A stretch of DNA of 64,000 nt from Chiridota heheva (GCA_020152595.1 JAIGNY010000476.1:1963501-2027500), one strand, 5' to 3'; numbered from the stretch's first letter, positions 11,489 to 23,138 are shown. Notes: a model not told the origin generated them from the letters alone. A program made the numbers and translations.

Positions 11489-13006
11489 TTACTCTGCCAG
11501 TCCACGAAGTGAACTCGTGGCGAGAGGAAGAAGTTGTATACCGTTGTATACCGTTACGGCAACGATGGATCCGTCGATGGACGCACGTACCCCAGAGCCG
11601 TACGGGGGCCGAAGGACGGCGACGTGCGAAAGAGAAGAAAAACACTTTGTCTTCGCTAACAGCTTCTGAGTCTTCCGAAGATCGTCCTGGCGGCCAGCTT
11701 GGCGCGACAGAACATCTCGGGAGTGACCTGCAAAAAGGTCCGGGCCTTCTGTTGGTAAATGCCGAAGGACCGTCTGAGTGGCGTCAGAGAGTCCAAGGAG
11801 AGGGAGAACATTCTCGCGCTTCTTCCTGGCAATCTTTGCGGAGACTCGGGTGAGTTGGTTGACTGTCGCGGCGAGCAAATCCGAGAGTCCGGTTAACAAA
11901 GGCGCGGTCTTCGTAAGGACGTCGGCTGGTAGATGTCTACGCAAAGCCGAGTCTAACACCTCTGTCACCCATACGGCAAGGGCTTGGTATGTAAAACCCG
12001 CCGTATGGCCCGGTCAACAGCTGTTAGGGAATCTTCCCTCCGCTGGACCGCAGGGTTAAGAAATTTCTTAGCCTTAGCCACGGAGCTGGACACCGCTGCG
12101 GTGCCGCTCGCCGGTTGACAGAGGAGTTGCCATACTCCTTCCGGTATCGAGGGGGTGTTCATGAGCGCCAGACAGGCAGCTGGTTGGACACGCGTGGCCT
12201 TGTCAACTTCTTTGTTGTAGGCTGTCAAGTCCCTGTCCGGGGTCCTGGCCCAATGCTGAACCCTGTTTACCAAGAAGGCACCAATAGGAAATTGTCTAGC
12301 CGTTGGTTTAGTATCCCTCGGGGCTGAGCTGAGCAGTCTACGCTGAGACTGTGGGCCAGCCTCTACGATAGGTGCTTCTGCAATATCCAGCTTGATTTCT
12401 GTTCTAGAAAGTCAGTAAGCTGGGCAACCCGCTCCCCTTGTAAATGGGGGTCCACTGCGGGAGGTGGCGTGAAGAGGACCTCGTACGGTATCCGGTAGGA
12501 TATAGGGGTCTTATCTAGTGCGGTCTGCATCGTTGATGCGGCACTGGGGACGGCTTGAACCGGGGCGGCGGGAATCTTACGTTCTAAAGGGAGGGGGTGG
12601 TCCAGTGCCTTTGAAGTGGCCGGAGTCTCCACCTGAGGGTCCAGATCGTCCAAAAAATCGACGTCCTCTCCCGAGGCACAGATGTTGAGGCATCCTCCTC
12701 CGAGACCTCAGGGTCGGGGGATGCCATGTCGGGGAGCTTTCGGGGGCGGGGTGCAGGAGGTGGTAGCCTCCGCTCCAGCGCCTGAGACACCAAAGTCTCA
12801 AGTGTTTGCTATCCTTCCTCCTGGATGGTAGGATCCTCGGGGAGATTTCCCTTGTGTCGCTTCCTTCGCCTCCGTCTGGGCTCAGGGGAGGACGAGGAAG
12901 AGAAAGAGGAGGAAGAGGACTGGTGACGTCGACTCTGTCCCCTTTTGTATGCATTATTCCGTTCCCTGTCCCTCCTCCGGGATCTGCCTCGCTTAGGAGA
13001 CATCAC
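11489..13006 (-). pseudogene. DIRS gag-like region (degenerate)
   Basis: The first minus-strand ORF starts at 13006 with an Arg/Ser-rich basic segment (MMSPKRGRSRRRDRER...) followed by a serine tract. It then breaks into pieces at 12577-12954, 12363-12653, 11965-12273 and 11489-11968. The last two are helical, e.g. AVDRAIRRVLHTKPLPYG and LTGLSDLLAATVNQLTRVSAKIA, in line with a nucleocapsid-type gag upstream of RT. Function is inferred from position. Confidence 0.7.
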
Positions 13007-13099
13007 CGAGGGGGACGGGAAGGTTGGGCTCCACCACAGCGTTTGGCACCACTGGAGTACGTGTCAGCGTACGCCTACTCAGCTGCGAGCCCGTCGTCG

Positions 13100-14180
13100 G
13101 GTACCTTGCTATAAGTGGACAGCAGCCCCGCCTTCCGGGCGGGAGTGGCTGTGGCTTAAGCCTGGGTAGCGGTTGCGGTGGGGGGAAGACGAGGACGGCC
13201 TGTCAGAAAAGTAAAAACATAGATATATATACATATACACTTACATATACATATATGTACTCACCACCCTTACGCGTGTGAGACAGGTCTGCGGGAGAAG
13301 TCAAACATAGTGAGGCAAGCCACAGCAATTTAGTACATCAAAACATTTTATCAGAAAAAACCACTATCTGAATTTTTTTTAAACTTGAGAAAATGCACTG
13401 AATGTAAATTCTTTAAAATCGCAGAAGTAGCGTGGAAAATACGAACCACTGAGTAATTTAGCGTCTGTGGAGATTAAAAGAAAAGATTAGATCTCCTGAA
13501 AAGAAGACATCGGGAAGACCCCCTGAAGGTCTCTCCAACGCTCCAAAATTCAAGCCTGAAAATTAAAAACTTTGTCCTATTTATATGCAAGAAAAACGAA
13601 ACACGATATGTACTGGTAACGTTAAATGAATTATAGGCTCTCTTGTAACAACTGTAGCTCCTTGGAGCTGTATGAAGCCGACTTCTCGAACAACCTGTGG
13701 TGACATCGACCCAATACGTGACGCTAAGACCGATTAAAGAAATTGGCCTAATGCATACGAGAGCCTGTACTGAAGATATCCAAACATGTTAATACAATGC
13801 AAAGGCTCTCCTCGTGGGTTAGAAACACTTAAACCCAGGGACACTAGACAGGTAAACTTGGTGCTCTAGAACCTAAAATCACCCGCCGCGAGAGTGGGAC
13901 TCTCTTAGACTAGCCACCCGCTTTGTACGGATGGAAACAAAAACACTCTATCCTAAGTGTAGGCTTAAAGGGGAAGTTCTGTGAGTCGGACCGAAAAAAA
14001 ACCCGGTCCCATGGCTACCTTGTCTTACCTTAGAAGACTTGAAAAGACGAACCGAATACGGCCGAACAGCGTAAAAATCTGCCTGGTAGAAGCTGCAAGG
14101 GCGAAAATTGTTTAAAAAAAAGGTTAAATTTCTAAAAGGAAATTTGAGCAGTTTCAGCGATGTTGTGATAACAATGCGCT
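13100..14180. other. DIRS 5' leader, non-coding
   Basis: Between the gag-like start and the terminal repeat lies about 1.1 kb without a coherent ORF. It includes a short (TA/CA) patch at 13218-13258. It probably serves as the transcribed leader of the element. Confidence 0.5.
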
Positions 14181-14329
14181 GAAAGGAAGTGAGGGTTAGT
14201 AGAGGTAATATAAATGTCAGAGCTGGGCTGGTAATCACGTTTTTAAAGTCGTTTAAAAGTGCGTTAGAATCCGGTCATTTGACCAGATTGCATATTAATA
14301 GCATGGAAGGTAAGGTATAACTAGAAGTA
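14181..14329. repeat. DIRS terminal inverted repeat (5' side)
   Basis: Reverse complement of 7868-8002 with small differences, ending in ctagaagta immediately before GAT at 14330-14332. Confidence 0.88.
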
Positions 14330-14612
14330 GATACATCAGTTTCTATAAATGTCAGTTTCGATCAATGTTCTTTTTTCCTTTGTTGAACTTGTTTTATGAA
14401 TATAGACTGAGTACAATCAAACTTACAAGATAATAAAGATTTAGCTTTTGTTCTCTGTATTTTATGTGTTTATAGAGTGCCTGAATCTTTTATCAAGAGG
14501 AATTAAATGAAGTGGCTTGATACCACACTTCAAAAGTCAAGACCCTCTTGCAATGAACAAAGAGGGCTGCATCTGGGGGAATTTTGTGCTTAAGAAGAAC
14601 AATTTACAGCAG

Positions 14613-14838
14613 AGTTTCTAAGAACGTTTCCATGGTTTCCTTGGTACCCAATGAAGTTGTGCCTCTGGAACCCCGAGGGCCTGGGCCTCTAACATTCAGA
14701 CTGACAAATAAAAATTTACCATCTAAGAGTAACAGCAGTTGGATCTTTCAAGTACTTGATTCTAAAAAAGATTTAAGATTTAAGTCCATCATTTTTAAAC
14801 CTCAAGATCCATTGATTCACAGGGCACGTTTTTCTGAG
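14613..14838 (+). CDS. Possible host exon, unknown protein
   Basis: An open frame with ordinary amino-acid composition runs from an acceptor-like tttacagcag (before 14613) to a donor tctgag|gtaaat at 14838/14839, ending in phase 0. The encoded piece contains VPNEVVPLEPRGPGPLTF and WIFQVLDSKKDLRFKS. I do not recognise the family. No partner exon was found nearby, so it could be chance, but the codon texture and donor are better than for neighbouring open frames. Confidence 0.35.
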
Positions 14839-14849
14839 GTAAATTAAAA

Positions 14850-16830
14850 AAAAAATCTAGCTCACTGAATTTAGTCTACGTAGTTTTTTTAGAATTGTAG
14901 GCAGTACACAATGTAAACAAAAAGAAAATATCTTTAATGAAGAAACATATTTATTTAATAACATGTCACAAATACAAACGATTATGGTTGACTAATTTTT
15001 TTTAACTGAGAAAAAATGCATGAGTGAATAAAATGTAAACCATGAAGAAAGTTAAAACCCCATGAAAAACTTGTAAATGTTACATATTGAAACTTGTAAA
15101 AGTTGAAGAAAGTTAAAACCTTACGAAAAACTTGTAAACGCAACATATTGAAAAAAACTTGAAGACTTGAAAAATGATATAAATATTATTTTGTCTCACC
15201 CATGACCACAAACCTTTTGTTTGTGTATAATGTCTAGCAGTTTGACAACAAGTTAAAACATTTTTACTTTAACTAACTGGACCACAAAACAGCCTGGTAA
15301 TAGATCCTGCACCAAACCTAACTTACTCTTACCTATAAAACTATCACTGTTCCAGATTGCAGTGAATTCACTCGTTCCATATCAAGAGATTAATACAAAT
15401 TAAACTACCCTAAAAACGTTGGCGTAGCTACGAGGGAGGAAGAAGGGGTGGGGGATGGGTTGGGGGTGGTGGTGGGGGTGGCCCCAAAATCTCCTTGGCC
15501 CCAAAATTCTTCATGCCTAATGTTACTTGGATTATACATTACACAGCTGCCCTCCTCTCAAATGAAAGGCTTGGCCCCAAAAATTAACATGTGGTTTCCC
15601 AAAAAATAGAAAGCTGGCTACACTGCTTAAAATTCACAATTTTGATGAGTTTCTGTGTGGTTTATTAATTCTTTATACACCTAATAAGTATTTGTCATGT
15701 ATAAGGAGGGAATATAATCATTGTGAGCAGAATGTGTAAATACAATGAAAAATATATCATTAAACAGGATAGCAGATGAAGTTGCTGATGAATAAAAAAA
15801 ATTCATATTGATTCTCTTCGAATAAGTGACTTGAAAAGGTCTCAAACACTTTTGAGAAATGTGTCAATGACTTGAGCCATTTTTAAATGACTGACCTAAC
15901 TGATATCATATCGGTAAATGACTTAGGTTATTTGGCTTAAATGACTCAACCTGACTTGAGTCATTGAATAAGCGACTGGTTACAACTCTGCATTAGACTG
16001 CTTTACTCTTAGACTTCACCAAGCTCCTTGAGTTGGCACATTCAACAAAAGAACCCTAAACCAAAACTCTTGTACGCATTCTTCAATTACATCTTCTCAA
16101 CAGATACAAGAGGCAAGCACTAGTTGTGCAGTTATCATCAATACAGCTCAAAATGGTATATGGTATGAACAATATATCTGGGCCTAATAGTATAATAATA
16201 AATTTACAAGCAAAATTACATATTCCAAATAGCAACATTATCATGACATTTTAAAACACCAGCAATAATGGGTGAACTGAGCTTGGTTAGTCTCTTCACC
16301 TCGGAGAGTAACCTGCAACCATTTTATTTCTTGTTTTACAATAGTCTTAATGTTCTCTTGTTAAGTAATGCACCATGAAGATTTTATTCACAAGAGGTGT
16401 CTGGCAATTTCACAAAAATGTACTTGGTAAACAATAAACAACCATATCAATAAAGATCTATGCTGATTAGCATATTGAAAGTTTTACATTACCTACAAAC
16501 TGATTTTTATGGTTTTAGTTCATTACTAATAATGGTTCTTTTAATTAGGGACATAACACTCAACAAGCAATAAAATAAAGAGCTTTCACACCAGTACAGT
16601 TGCATAATGCATAATTTTCATACATGGATAAGTCACTGAACTGCGTTAAAAATGTAGATATTGTTAAATCAAACTTAAAGGTATTTTTGTACGTAAAAAT
16701 GATATACTTAAAGTTTAAGTAGCAACCGGTATCTCATTTTCTGCTCCATCTGCTACTTAATGACCAAAGTATTTTACTTGACCAAAGGTACAAATAAATA
16801 TTTTTTCTTACTCCAAAAAAATATTTTTTC
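14850..16830. other. AT-rich, no gene; small local repeats
   Basis: Contains a two-copy tandem duplication of 61 bp (gaagaaagttaaaacc at 15044 and 15105), a G-rich patch at 15435-15485, and at 15820-15980 a cluster of tgactt/tgagtcat-like hexamers. No ORF or RNA gene is supported. Confidence 0.5.
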
Positions 16831-16832
16831 TT

Positions 16833-16882
16833 ATCGCCTCGTTTTAGGTGCCCCAAAGATGGGGCACCCAAAACGAGGCGAT
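16833..16882. repeat. Long hairpin, 22-bp arms
   Basis: Arms 16833-16854 and 16861-16882 are inverse complements at 21 of 22 positions around a 6-nt loop. The arm carries cgttttaggtgcccc, which also occurs in the adjoining MITE copies. Confidence 0.85.
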
Positions 16883-16958
16883 ATTATTGCCGTTTTAGGT
16901 GCCCCACCTTTGGTTCCGCCTTTCGAGCGCATTTTCAAAAACGTAGAATACGGGTTAA
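16877..16958. mobile_element. Partial TTAA-flanked MITE
   Basis: Direct repeat of 17116-17203 at a 239-bp offset: ggcgatattattgccgtttt, then ggttccgcctttcgagcgca, then cgtagaatacgggttaa. The right end and TTAA (16955-16958) are present; the left end merges into the hairpin. Confidence 0.55.
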
Positions 16959-17098
16959 TCAACCCGGGACAAATGCGCCAACTCGAAAATACATGCAGCA
17001 TGATCCCGGTAGGCAGCCCAGCGTCTCATTGAAGCGGAACGGGACCGACTCTGCTGTTCGAAAGACAGAGGACCCTTCAATAATCAGCCCTTAATTAA

Positions 17099-17199
17099 CC
17101 CTTACTCTACCACGCGGCGATATTATCGCCGTTTTTGGTGCTCCATCTTTGGCTCCGCCTCCCGAGCTCATTTTCAAAAAAGTGCTGGTAGAGTAGGGA
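17099..17199. mobile_element. TTAA-flanked (piggyBac-like) MITE, 101 bp
   Basis: TTAA at 17095-17098 and 17200-17203 flanks inverted ends cccttactctacca and tggtagagtaggga. TTAA duplication is the piggyBac signature; the terminal CCC fits as well. There is no coding capacity, and a small inner palindrome ggcgata-t-tatcgcc lies at 17116-17130. Confidence 0.6.
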
Positions 17200-17209
17200 T
17201 TAAAGGAGA

Positions 17210-18020
17210 CATCAAGTCTGACAAAAAGTTAATTCTATATTATAGAATCAAAGATAAGAAATCAACTGACAATTCTATACAATCAAAACAAATTCTAATT
17301 AATTTTTGAAGAATTTAAACTTCCATTAGAGCAGCCATTTTTTATTCAAAGCAAGCAATAAGTGATGTAATCAGTTCTACTCAATATAAAAAATCATGTT
17401 TTTCTTAATGATTAATGTATGTAAAATGTTCTATTATATGGGAAGTGTTATTAATATATGGGTCAAGGGCATATTTAAGTAAACATTGCATAACTAAACA
17501 TGATGCAAAAAAATTGCAAAGGATTCAATTTTTCTGTCCCCACAAAATCACAATATGTTTTAAACAAATTAATTAAGTCTTTATGACCTTTTTTGACATG
17601 ACTTAGAATTTGTGACAGATTTTGCAGAATTTTATTAAGTGATCATGGAAACCAGAAACAAGTCTGAAATTTCAATTTTTTAGGGCATAGTCCAGTAATC
17701 ATATACATGCTTCAGTAGTAAAGAAAAAATGAGTTCCTGCAAGAAATATATCAACATCTCCTAATAAAATAAATCAATATAAATCAGCAAAGTTATCAGC
17801 ACACAGAGCTTTTAGGACAACAACTGCCTCTTCACACAGTGCTCGGGAGTTCAAAATATGAACAAAACCTTAGACATTGGTTTAACTGTGTTGCTATTTA
17901 CTTTAAGAAGACAAAAAGTTATTGACGTATTTAAAGGTGTTTTATTTGGCTCCGGCAAAAATCTTCAATATTTCTCCATGACCTGTGATCTAAGACTTCC
18001 TCTTTTGTTTTGGACTCTTC
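17210..18020. other. AT-rich, no gene seen
   Basis: Nothing supportable beyond AT-rich sequence; possibly the 3' flank of the minus-strand exons that follow. Confidence 0.4.
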
Positions 18021-18022
18021 AA

Positions 18023-18289
18023 TCACTGCTTTCCCTGGTATCTTCTGCATGAGAATGTGATGTTGTAAGTGACCTTTGACTGCTGCCTTCTCTTTGTTGC
18101 ACCATGGAAAGTGTTTTTAAGATTTTGACCTGGAATTTCCTTTTTTTTTGTATTCTTTTGAACTGCTTCTGAACTTTTGTGCTTGTGATAGTTATTAGAA
18201 AGATGAGGAGAGGAATTTGGTTCTTCGTTATCATCACCATCTTTATCTTCATCATCTTCCTCATCATCCCCACTTTCATCAACCTCAAA
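18023..18289 (-). CDS. Possible terminal exon, acidic then basic tail
   Basis: A minus-strand exon candidate begins after a good acceptor (pyrimidine-rich ttgtccttctcagag) and ends at TGA 18023-18025. It would code for 88 residues: an acidic stretch (DESGDDEEDDEDKDGDD), then a Lys/Arg-rich tail with KRRQQSK. The frame joins the upstream exon (18497-18699) in phase 0 if the acceptor is the second AG. Using the first AG would shift to a less natural frame. Family not recognised. Confidence 0.45.
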   Translation of the reverse strand, partial: FEVDESGDDEEDDEDKDGDDNEEPNSSPHLSNNYHKHKSSEAVQKNTKKKEIPGQNLKNTFHGATKRRQQSKVTYNITFSCRRYQGKQ

Positions 18290-18496
18290 CTCTGAGAAGG
18301 ACAAAAATAAATACAAAACATGTAAATGAGATTGTGCACTTATAAACATCTTTTCTTTGTAGCAAAATGGTTGAGAGATCAACATTCATTCTTAGCTAAC
18401 AATATTAAACTTATTAATGCTTTGGCTGTTTTTGGAATGAAGATCAATATAGCGAGGACATTGCTGTTAACCAATGACCTATACCTAAATCCTTAC

Positions 18497-18699
18497 TTGC
18501 ACAAGACCAAACCCACAGTTCTCTAAAATTATGGCTTGATTTTGATACAGAGTCTTTATAAACTTGTCCTCACCATGCAGCATAAGGTAGGACCATATAA
18601 CAGTAGAATTCAAAACAGGGTGAATTTCATGGAATTTATCTAAATAATGTACCAAGATTGTTGCTAAATACAAAAAGGCAAGAAGGATAGCTTTATCTT
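18497..18699 (-). CDS. Possible internal exon, helical protein
   Basis: A 203-nt open segment lies between an acceptor with a pyrimidine tract (ttaattacttttctgtag) and a consensus donor CAA|gtaagg. Start phase 2 and end phase 0 fit the following exon. The peptide is hydrophobic-helical (AILLAFLYLATILVHYLDKF...) and could be HEAT-like or membrane-associated. I do not recognise the family. Confidence 0.5.
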
Positions 18700-18719
18700 C
18701 TACAGAAAAGTAATTAACA

Positions 18720-19870
18720 ATTACAAACACACAAAAATAGGTAAGTACCAATAGAAATGTCAAATGGGAAGTAAACAGCAAACACAACCAACTTTGATTA
18801 TAAAAAATAATAAGTTTCATATAATAATGCTGTTCTAATAAGTCAGGGGGATTGCTATGGCAGGAAAAAAGTAGACAAGCAACATGTGTCTGGCCATTAA
18901 TTGGGAATTACAAAAAGTGCAGTGCATCATGGGATAGCAGAACCCGACAATAAGTAATTATTAAAAAAGTAAGTATGGACAATCAAACGACGGGTAAATT
19001 TTGAGCCATCTTTCCCGGCAGGACTTAATACTATTGATAATTCCCTTATCTGAGGAAATATGTCAAGTAATTTATCATTATTTTTTTGGTTCCAAGAAAT
19101 TTGTCATGATACTGAATTAATGTAAGAGTTTAAAAGAGGTTCAAAGTCTGAAAAGGAAGAGGAAAATGGTGCAATGGGACGACTAACAACAATTTTTGCT
19201 GCAAAATCTGCCCGCTAATTCCCCTTAATATCAACGTGGCTGGGAAGGATGGAATCCAAACAAACTTAATACCTTTGTTGACAAAGGAGGGGAGTAGAGG
19301 GTTCTAAAGACGAGCAATAATATAATTATCCCACCTAACAATAATATGATTATCCCACCTAACATTGACGAAGAGGACTGTAGTCAACAAAAAAATGACA
19401 AACTAATGAATTCTCAATAGTCAAAGCAAATAAAATAGCTTCAGTTTCAGCAGAGAAAAGAGAAGCATTATCCGTGAGTCTGCTATTCACATTCATGTCC
19501 GCAGTAACATCAGCAAGTCCCGTACCCTTATATCAATCATGCAAAACAACAATTAAAAAGCTTTCTGGTGAAAGAATCATGTTCATAGCACATTCCTACA
19601 AAACGTTCTGCACATTTAAATACAAATTTATTCATAAAAATGTGTGAAAACAGCAAAATATGACATCACAACCTCACATCCCTGTGGGTTTTTGTATAAT
19701 TTTTATTGCAATTATTTTGATGCTTTTCACCTTGATATTGATAAGGATTGGGAAAGATGCACAGTATATTTTGCTGGAATTAAATACACAGCATGTGACT
19801 TGACTTCCACAAAACATAATGTTGGTGATAAGATTAAGTTGATATTTATAATGAACACATAACATCCACC
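18720..19870. other. Intron or intergenic, no feature seen
   Basis: AT-rich. A short near-duplicate cccacctaacaataatatgattatcccacctaac occurs near 19328-19365. No gene supported. Confidence 0.4.
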
Positions 19871-19879
19871 ATCACCAGA

Positions 19880-19984
19880 CGCAGGTGGAAAAGGATTGCT
19901 CATACTCTGCGCAGGTGCAAGGAAAATATTCAACGATCTGCCTTGGACTGGAACCAACAGGATAAACGTAGAAGAGGCCGACCT
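19880..19984 (+). pseudogene. LINE ORF2 C-terminal fragment
   Basis: A 35-codon piece reads RRWKRIAHTLRR, then SALDWNQQDKRRRGRP and a stop. This W-x-IAHTLR ... ALDWNPQGKRRRGRP pattern is the conserved C-terminal end of many non-LTR RT proteins. No upstream RT remains, so it is a severely truncated insertion. Confidence 0.7.
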
Positions 19985-19999
19985 TGACGCGGATCTCAA

Positions 20000-20810
20000 T
20001 GTCACCCAGATGTACTAAGCAGCTAAGGGAAGCCAAGAAAACAGCAGAAGACCATATGATGGAGGCTTACAGTGGATGCCCTATATTCCAGGAGGAATTG
20101 AGAGAAGTAAGTCAAATATTAAGAAAAGATACTGCATTTCAGCAGTATATAAAGGCTGTGATATCATGACAGACTGCAAACAGTCGTTTGTCAGTTTGTA
20201 TGTAAATCGGTTAAGATTGCATAATTTCTTGTAGGGGAAAGGTATGAACATGCCTCTTTTACCATGATGTTTCTTTTATCGTCTTCTTTCTATAAAGATT
20301 GATTTGTTTCAGGGATGAACGATTTCTTTACCGTTATTCTACATGTAACAAAACGAGGACATTTAAAAAGAAAAGCATCAGCAGGACTAAGTTTTTTTTT
20401 TAAACCTAAAAATTAAAGGGATTTCTTAAACTAGGATATGGAAGCTTTAAAAAAGTTATAAAACCCTGAAAACGCCCGAATCTTTATATTAGATTAAGAC
20501 AGGATAACCGCCGGCCCTACCATAAGCAATACTCCAAGCACAGGCAATACTATAATCCTGTAGATGCAAAGCAAGGTAACAAGGTCTGTCAACCAAGAAG
20601 TGTCTTAAAGGATCCACAGTATCATTAAAGCATTTTAACAATCAAGTTTGAAATTATGGATATGGAGATTTGTCTATTACTTTAGTGGTGTTGTAGACCT
20701 AGTTTAGAATTTTGGGGCTACACATCTTTGAAGTACACACATCAAAGCACCAAACTCTTTACCTTTGAGGGCAACTATCTAGCTGTCTGCATTTGATCTT
20801 CAGTACACAG
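20000..20810. other. No gene seen
   Basis: AT-rich sequence with one short open frame (20010-20169) lacking homology signals that I recognise. Confidence 0.35.
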
Positions 20811-20816
20811 ATTTGA

Positions 20817-21370
20817 CTAAAAATAGTAATTTAAGATTTTAAAAATATGATAGACCTTACAATCTGCAATTGGAATGTCATCTAAGTTCTGCCCTTTTGA
20901 TAATGCACTACTCCCCTGTTCCATTGCTAGTAGAAGCTTGGATACTTTGGCAACTTCCATTTTCAAGAGGTAATCTGTAGAATTCCCGATGACTACGCAG
21001 ATTATGGTCCAGAAACTTTGCAACAATGTCTATTTTATTCTTTCCCAAGTTCAACAGCTGACATAAAGTAGCAAGTTGCTTGCGTAATCTAGTTCCTCTA
21101 GAGTTTCTGGCTGTTTCGTTCCACACAAAATACTGAACTCCTTGATGCAATCACAAGCTCTGATAGGACCCAATGAACCGTAAAAGGAATGGGCAAACAA
21201 ATACTCATTCTTTGGACTTACCAGGGCCAGGTTTTTTGTTTTCATGAGTGTATTTATCCACTTCACCATCTCTCTTGTTAAAAGGACAGGGACAACTCTT
21301 CCTTTCTTACCAAAAATTTCCACTCTGGACAATACAGACAACAAGTGTTTTTCAATTGGGGAAAGTGAGT
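20817..21370 (-). pseudogene. Tyrosine-recombinase-like gene remnant
   Basis: Three minus-strand pieces in successive frames (21344-21051, 21150-20908, 21026-20817) form one ancestral domain. Segments seen are GKKGRVVPVLLTREMV, ACDCIKEFSILCG, TRLRKQLATLCQLLNL, FLDHNLRSHREFYRLP and VAKVSKLLLAMEQGSSALSKG. The order R(K)x..., LxHxxRxHxxxYR resembles the C-terminal catalytic part of tyrosine recombinases seen in Crypton-derived proteins of invertebrates and fish. Two single-base frameshifts (near 21095 and 20965) break it. Whether it derives from a transposon or a domesticated host gene cannot be decided. Confidence 0.6.
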
Positions 21371-21699
21371 TAACAATTACTGAAACTATGTGTAGTTGTC
21401 ACTCTGGTAGTCACTTATCATCATTTTAGACACTTCGCCTGTCCTTCTGCGATTAAACATCATTACCTGTGTACAGGTGTAAGGACTACCTCATTTAGTT
21501 CTTGCCACACTTTACCAATGTTATCTTTCCGCTCTTTCTCTTCCTCTCTTGCCAGCACTTCCACACACACTTGCTTTTTGTTTCAGAAAATTTGTAACGA
21601 CTGCCACATCATCAGCTAATGGTAATGCCTTTACAGTCTTTAATTTATTTTCTGTCATTGTTCCTAATGCAGTAGATGATATAAATACAGTAGTAGTAT

Positions 21700-22025
21700 A
21701 CAAAAGGGGGGTTCTGTAACACTTTTGCGTCGTTTTTGTTTTCACTAATTGGGCTGGGGGGTTTTGACACACTTTTGCGTCGTTTTTGTTTTGGGCTGGG
21801 CTCTGGCGCACTTTTGCGTCGTTTTTTTATTTGACTGGACATATCCTTTTGCATACTACTATGGGACACTTTTTATGTCGTTTTGTTTTCGGGCCACTTT
21901 TTATGTCACTAATATGTCGTTATATTTTTGGGGTTCTGACGCACTTGTTATGCCACTGGGCGTTTTTAATTTCAGTGGGCGGACTGGCGCACTTTTGCGT
22001 CGTTTTAATATTTCACTGGGCGGAC
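21700..22025. repeat. Irregular repeat with cacttttgcgtcgttttt core
   Basis: The core occurs at about 21719, 21771, 21809, diverged at 21870, and again near 21986, linked by ttcactgggcggactggcg-like phrases. The spacing is variable. On the minus strand the cores encode KRRKS/KNDAKV-type peptides in changing frames. Confidence 0.7.
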
Positions 22026-22155
22026 TACCACAACTCATGAAATATATATGGAGACAACATTACCATTTTACAATGATATAAATTAACAAAAAAGTGCAAA
22101 ATCCCTGTCCTGAAAAGAGAGTTTCCACACCACCTTCACAGCTCCAACGTTTGCT

Positions 22156-22180
22156 CTCCTCAGGACCCTGTCCTGAGGAG
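22156..22180. other. Perfect 11-bp hairpin
   Basis: ctcctcaggac and gtcctgaggag pair perfectly around a cct loop. No T-run follows. Function unknown. Confidence 0.6.
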
Positions 22181-22519
22181 ATTATTGCCGATAGCTTTTG
22201 TTCTGTGTTTTACCGGGCCTACCTAGCACTGTCTGTTCTGTACCGTACCATTGACTTTTTATGTCATTTGCATTTCTTGACTTTTTAGGTCAGCTCATTC
22301 CCACTCACTTTTTCAGGAATCGGACCAGTGCTGGCGGTTGTTTCCGGGTTTTTGACTGTATCCTAAAGTTAATTGCACCATTGATTTAGGTTTTTGTTTA
22401 TCCTATTGCTGGTTTTGGAGAAGATTTTCATGCCAACCTGTTTGCCTCTTTAAAACTTGCCACTGGCTAACCATGGACTTACAACTTTGACTGACTGTGT
22501 GGACATTTTTTAATCGGTT

Positions 22520-22590
22520 TTTGCGGGACTTGAACTCATAACTTCATGATTTCCATTCCCACTCGCTAAGCTCTGGGCTATCTGCAATAT
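22520..22590 (-). repeat. tRNA-like SINE head
   Basis: On the minus strand, tagcccagagcttagcgag resembles an A box and gagttcaagtcccgc a B box (22524-22537), at tRNA-like spacing. Arms pair poorly, so this is a tRNA-derived repeat or pseudogene, not a working tRNA. Confidence 0.4.
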
Positions 22591-23138
22591 TGCCACCAGA
22601 CCACAATTTAATTTCATATTCAAAAAATAAATGGTGCAACCATCTTAAATTATACACTCATTTTACAAGATAAACAAGTTCAAAGGTCATTTCATACAAT
22701 GAATATTCAACACGTACTTCCACCTGGCCTCTATTTCACGCCATGTGTGAGTTATGTGGTAAACCAATATTTACTCAGTTAACATTTAATCATTGTTAAA
22801 TTGCATACTGCTATTTTTTGTATCTATTGTGGAAACCACTGTGTTTTGAAAATAGCAGCGTTAACTCATAAGTTTTTGAATGATTTGCGGTGTTTCTATT
22901 CACGATATATTGTTCTTTCATTTTGGGATGTACTGCATCTTTCATTGATTAACCCACTATTCTAAGCAAGCTACGTAAAGTAGTACAAACTCTTCGTTTT
23001 CACTAATCGGACTGGTGCACTTATAACTTTTTTTTCACACACCTGGGCCCACCACTGTTGAAAATTTATGACAGAAGTTTTTTTAAAGTTCTTTTAAATT
23101 GATTTATTTTGTAATTATTCATTTTCTATTATTACTTT

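Larger units (their letters stand above)
7829..14329 (-). mobile_element. DIRS-like tyrosine-recombinase retrotransposon
   Basis: A 6.5-kb element read on the minus strand. It has inverted terminal repeats (7829-8007 and about 14181-14329), an internal complementary region (about 8037-8152), and in order gag-like, reverse transcriptase, RNase H and tyrosine recombinase remnants. Members of this order replicate through a circle and integrate with a tyrosine recombinase, so they leave no ordinary target duplication. Both ends here abut the same trinucleotide GAT (7826-7828 and 14330-14332). The internal region corresponds to the two outer ends joined head to tail, as known for DIRS-1. All reading frames are broken, so the copy is immobile on its own. 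Confidence 0.9.

Noticed and set aside
15420..15640. Possible hAT-like element (ggcgtagctacg ... gctggctacactgc)
   Set aside because: Ends match too weakly and no target duplication is visible.
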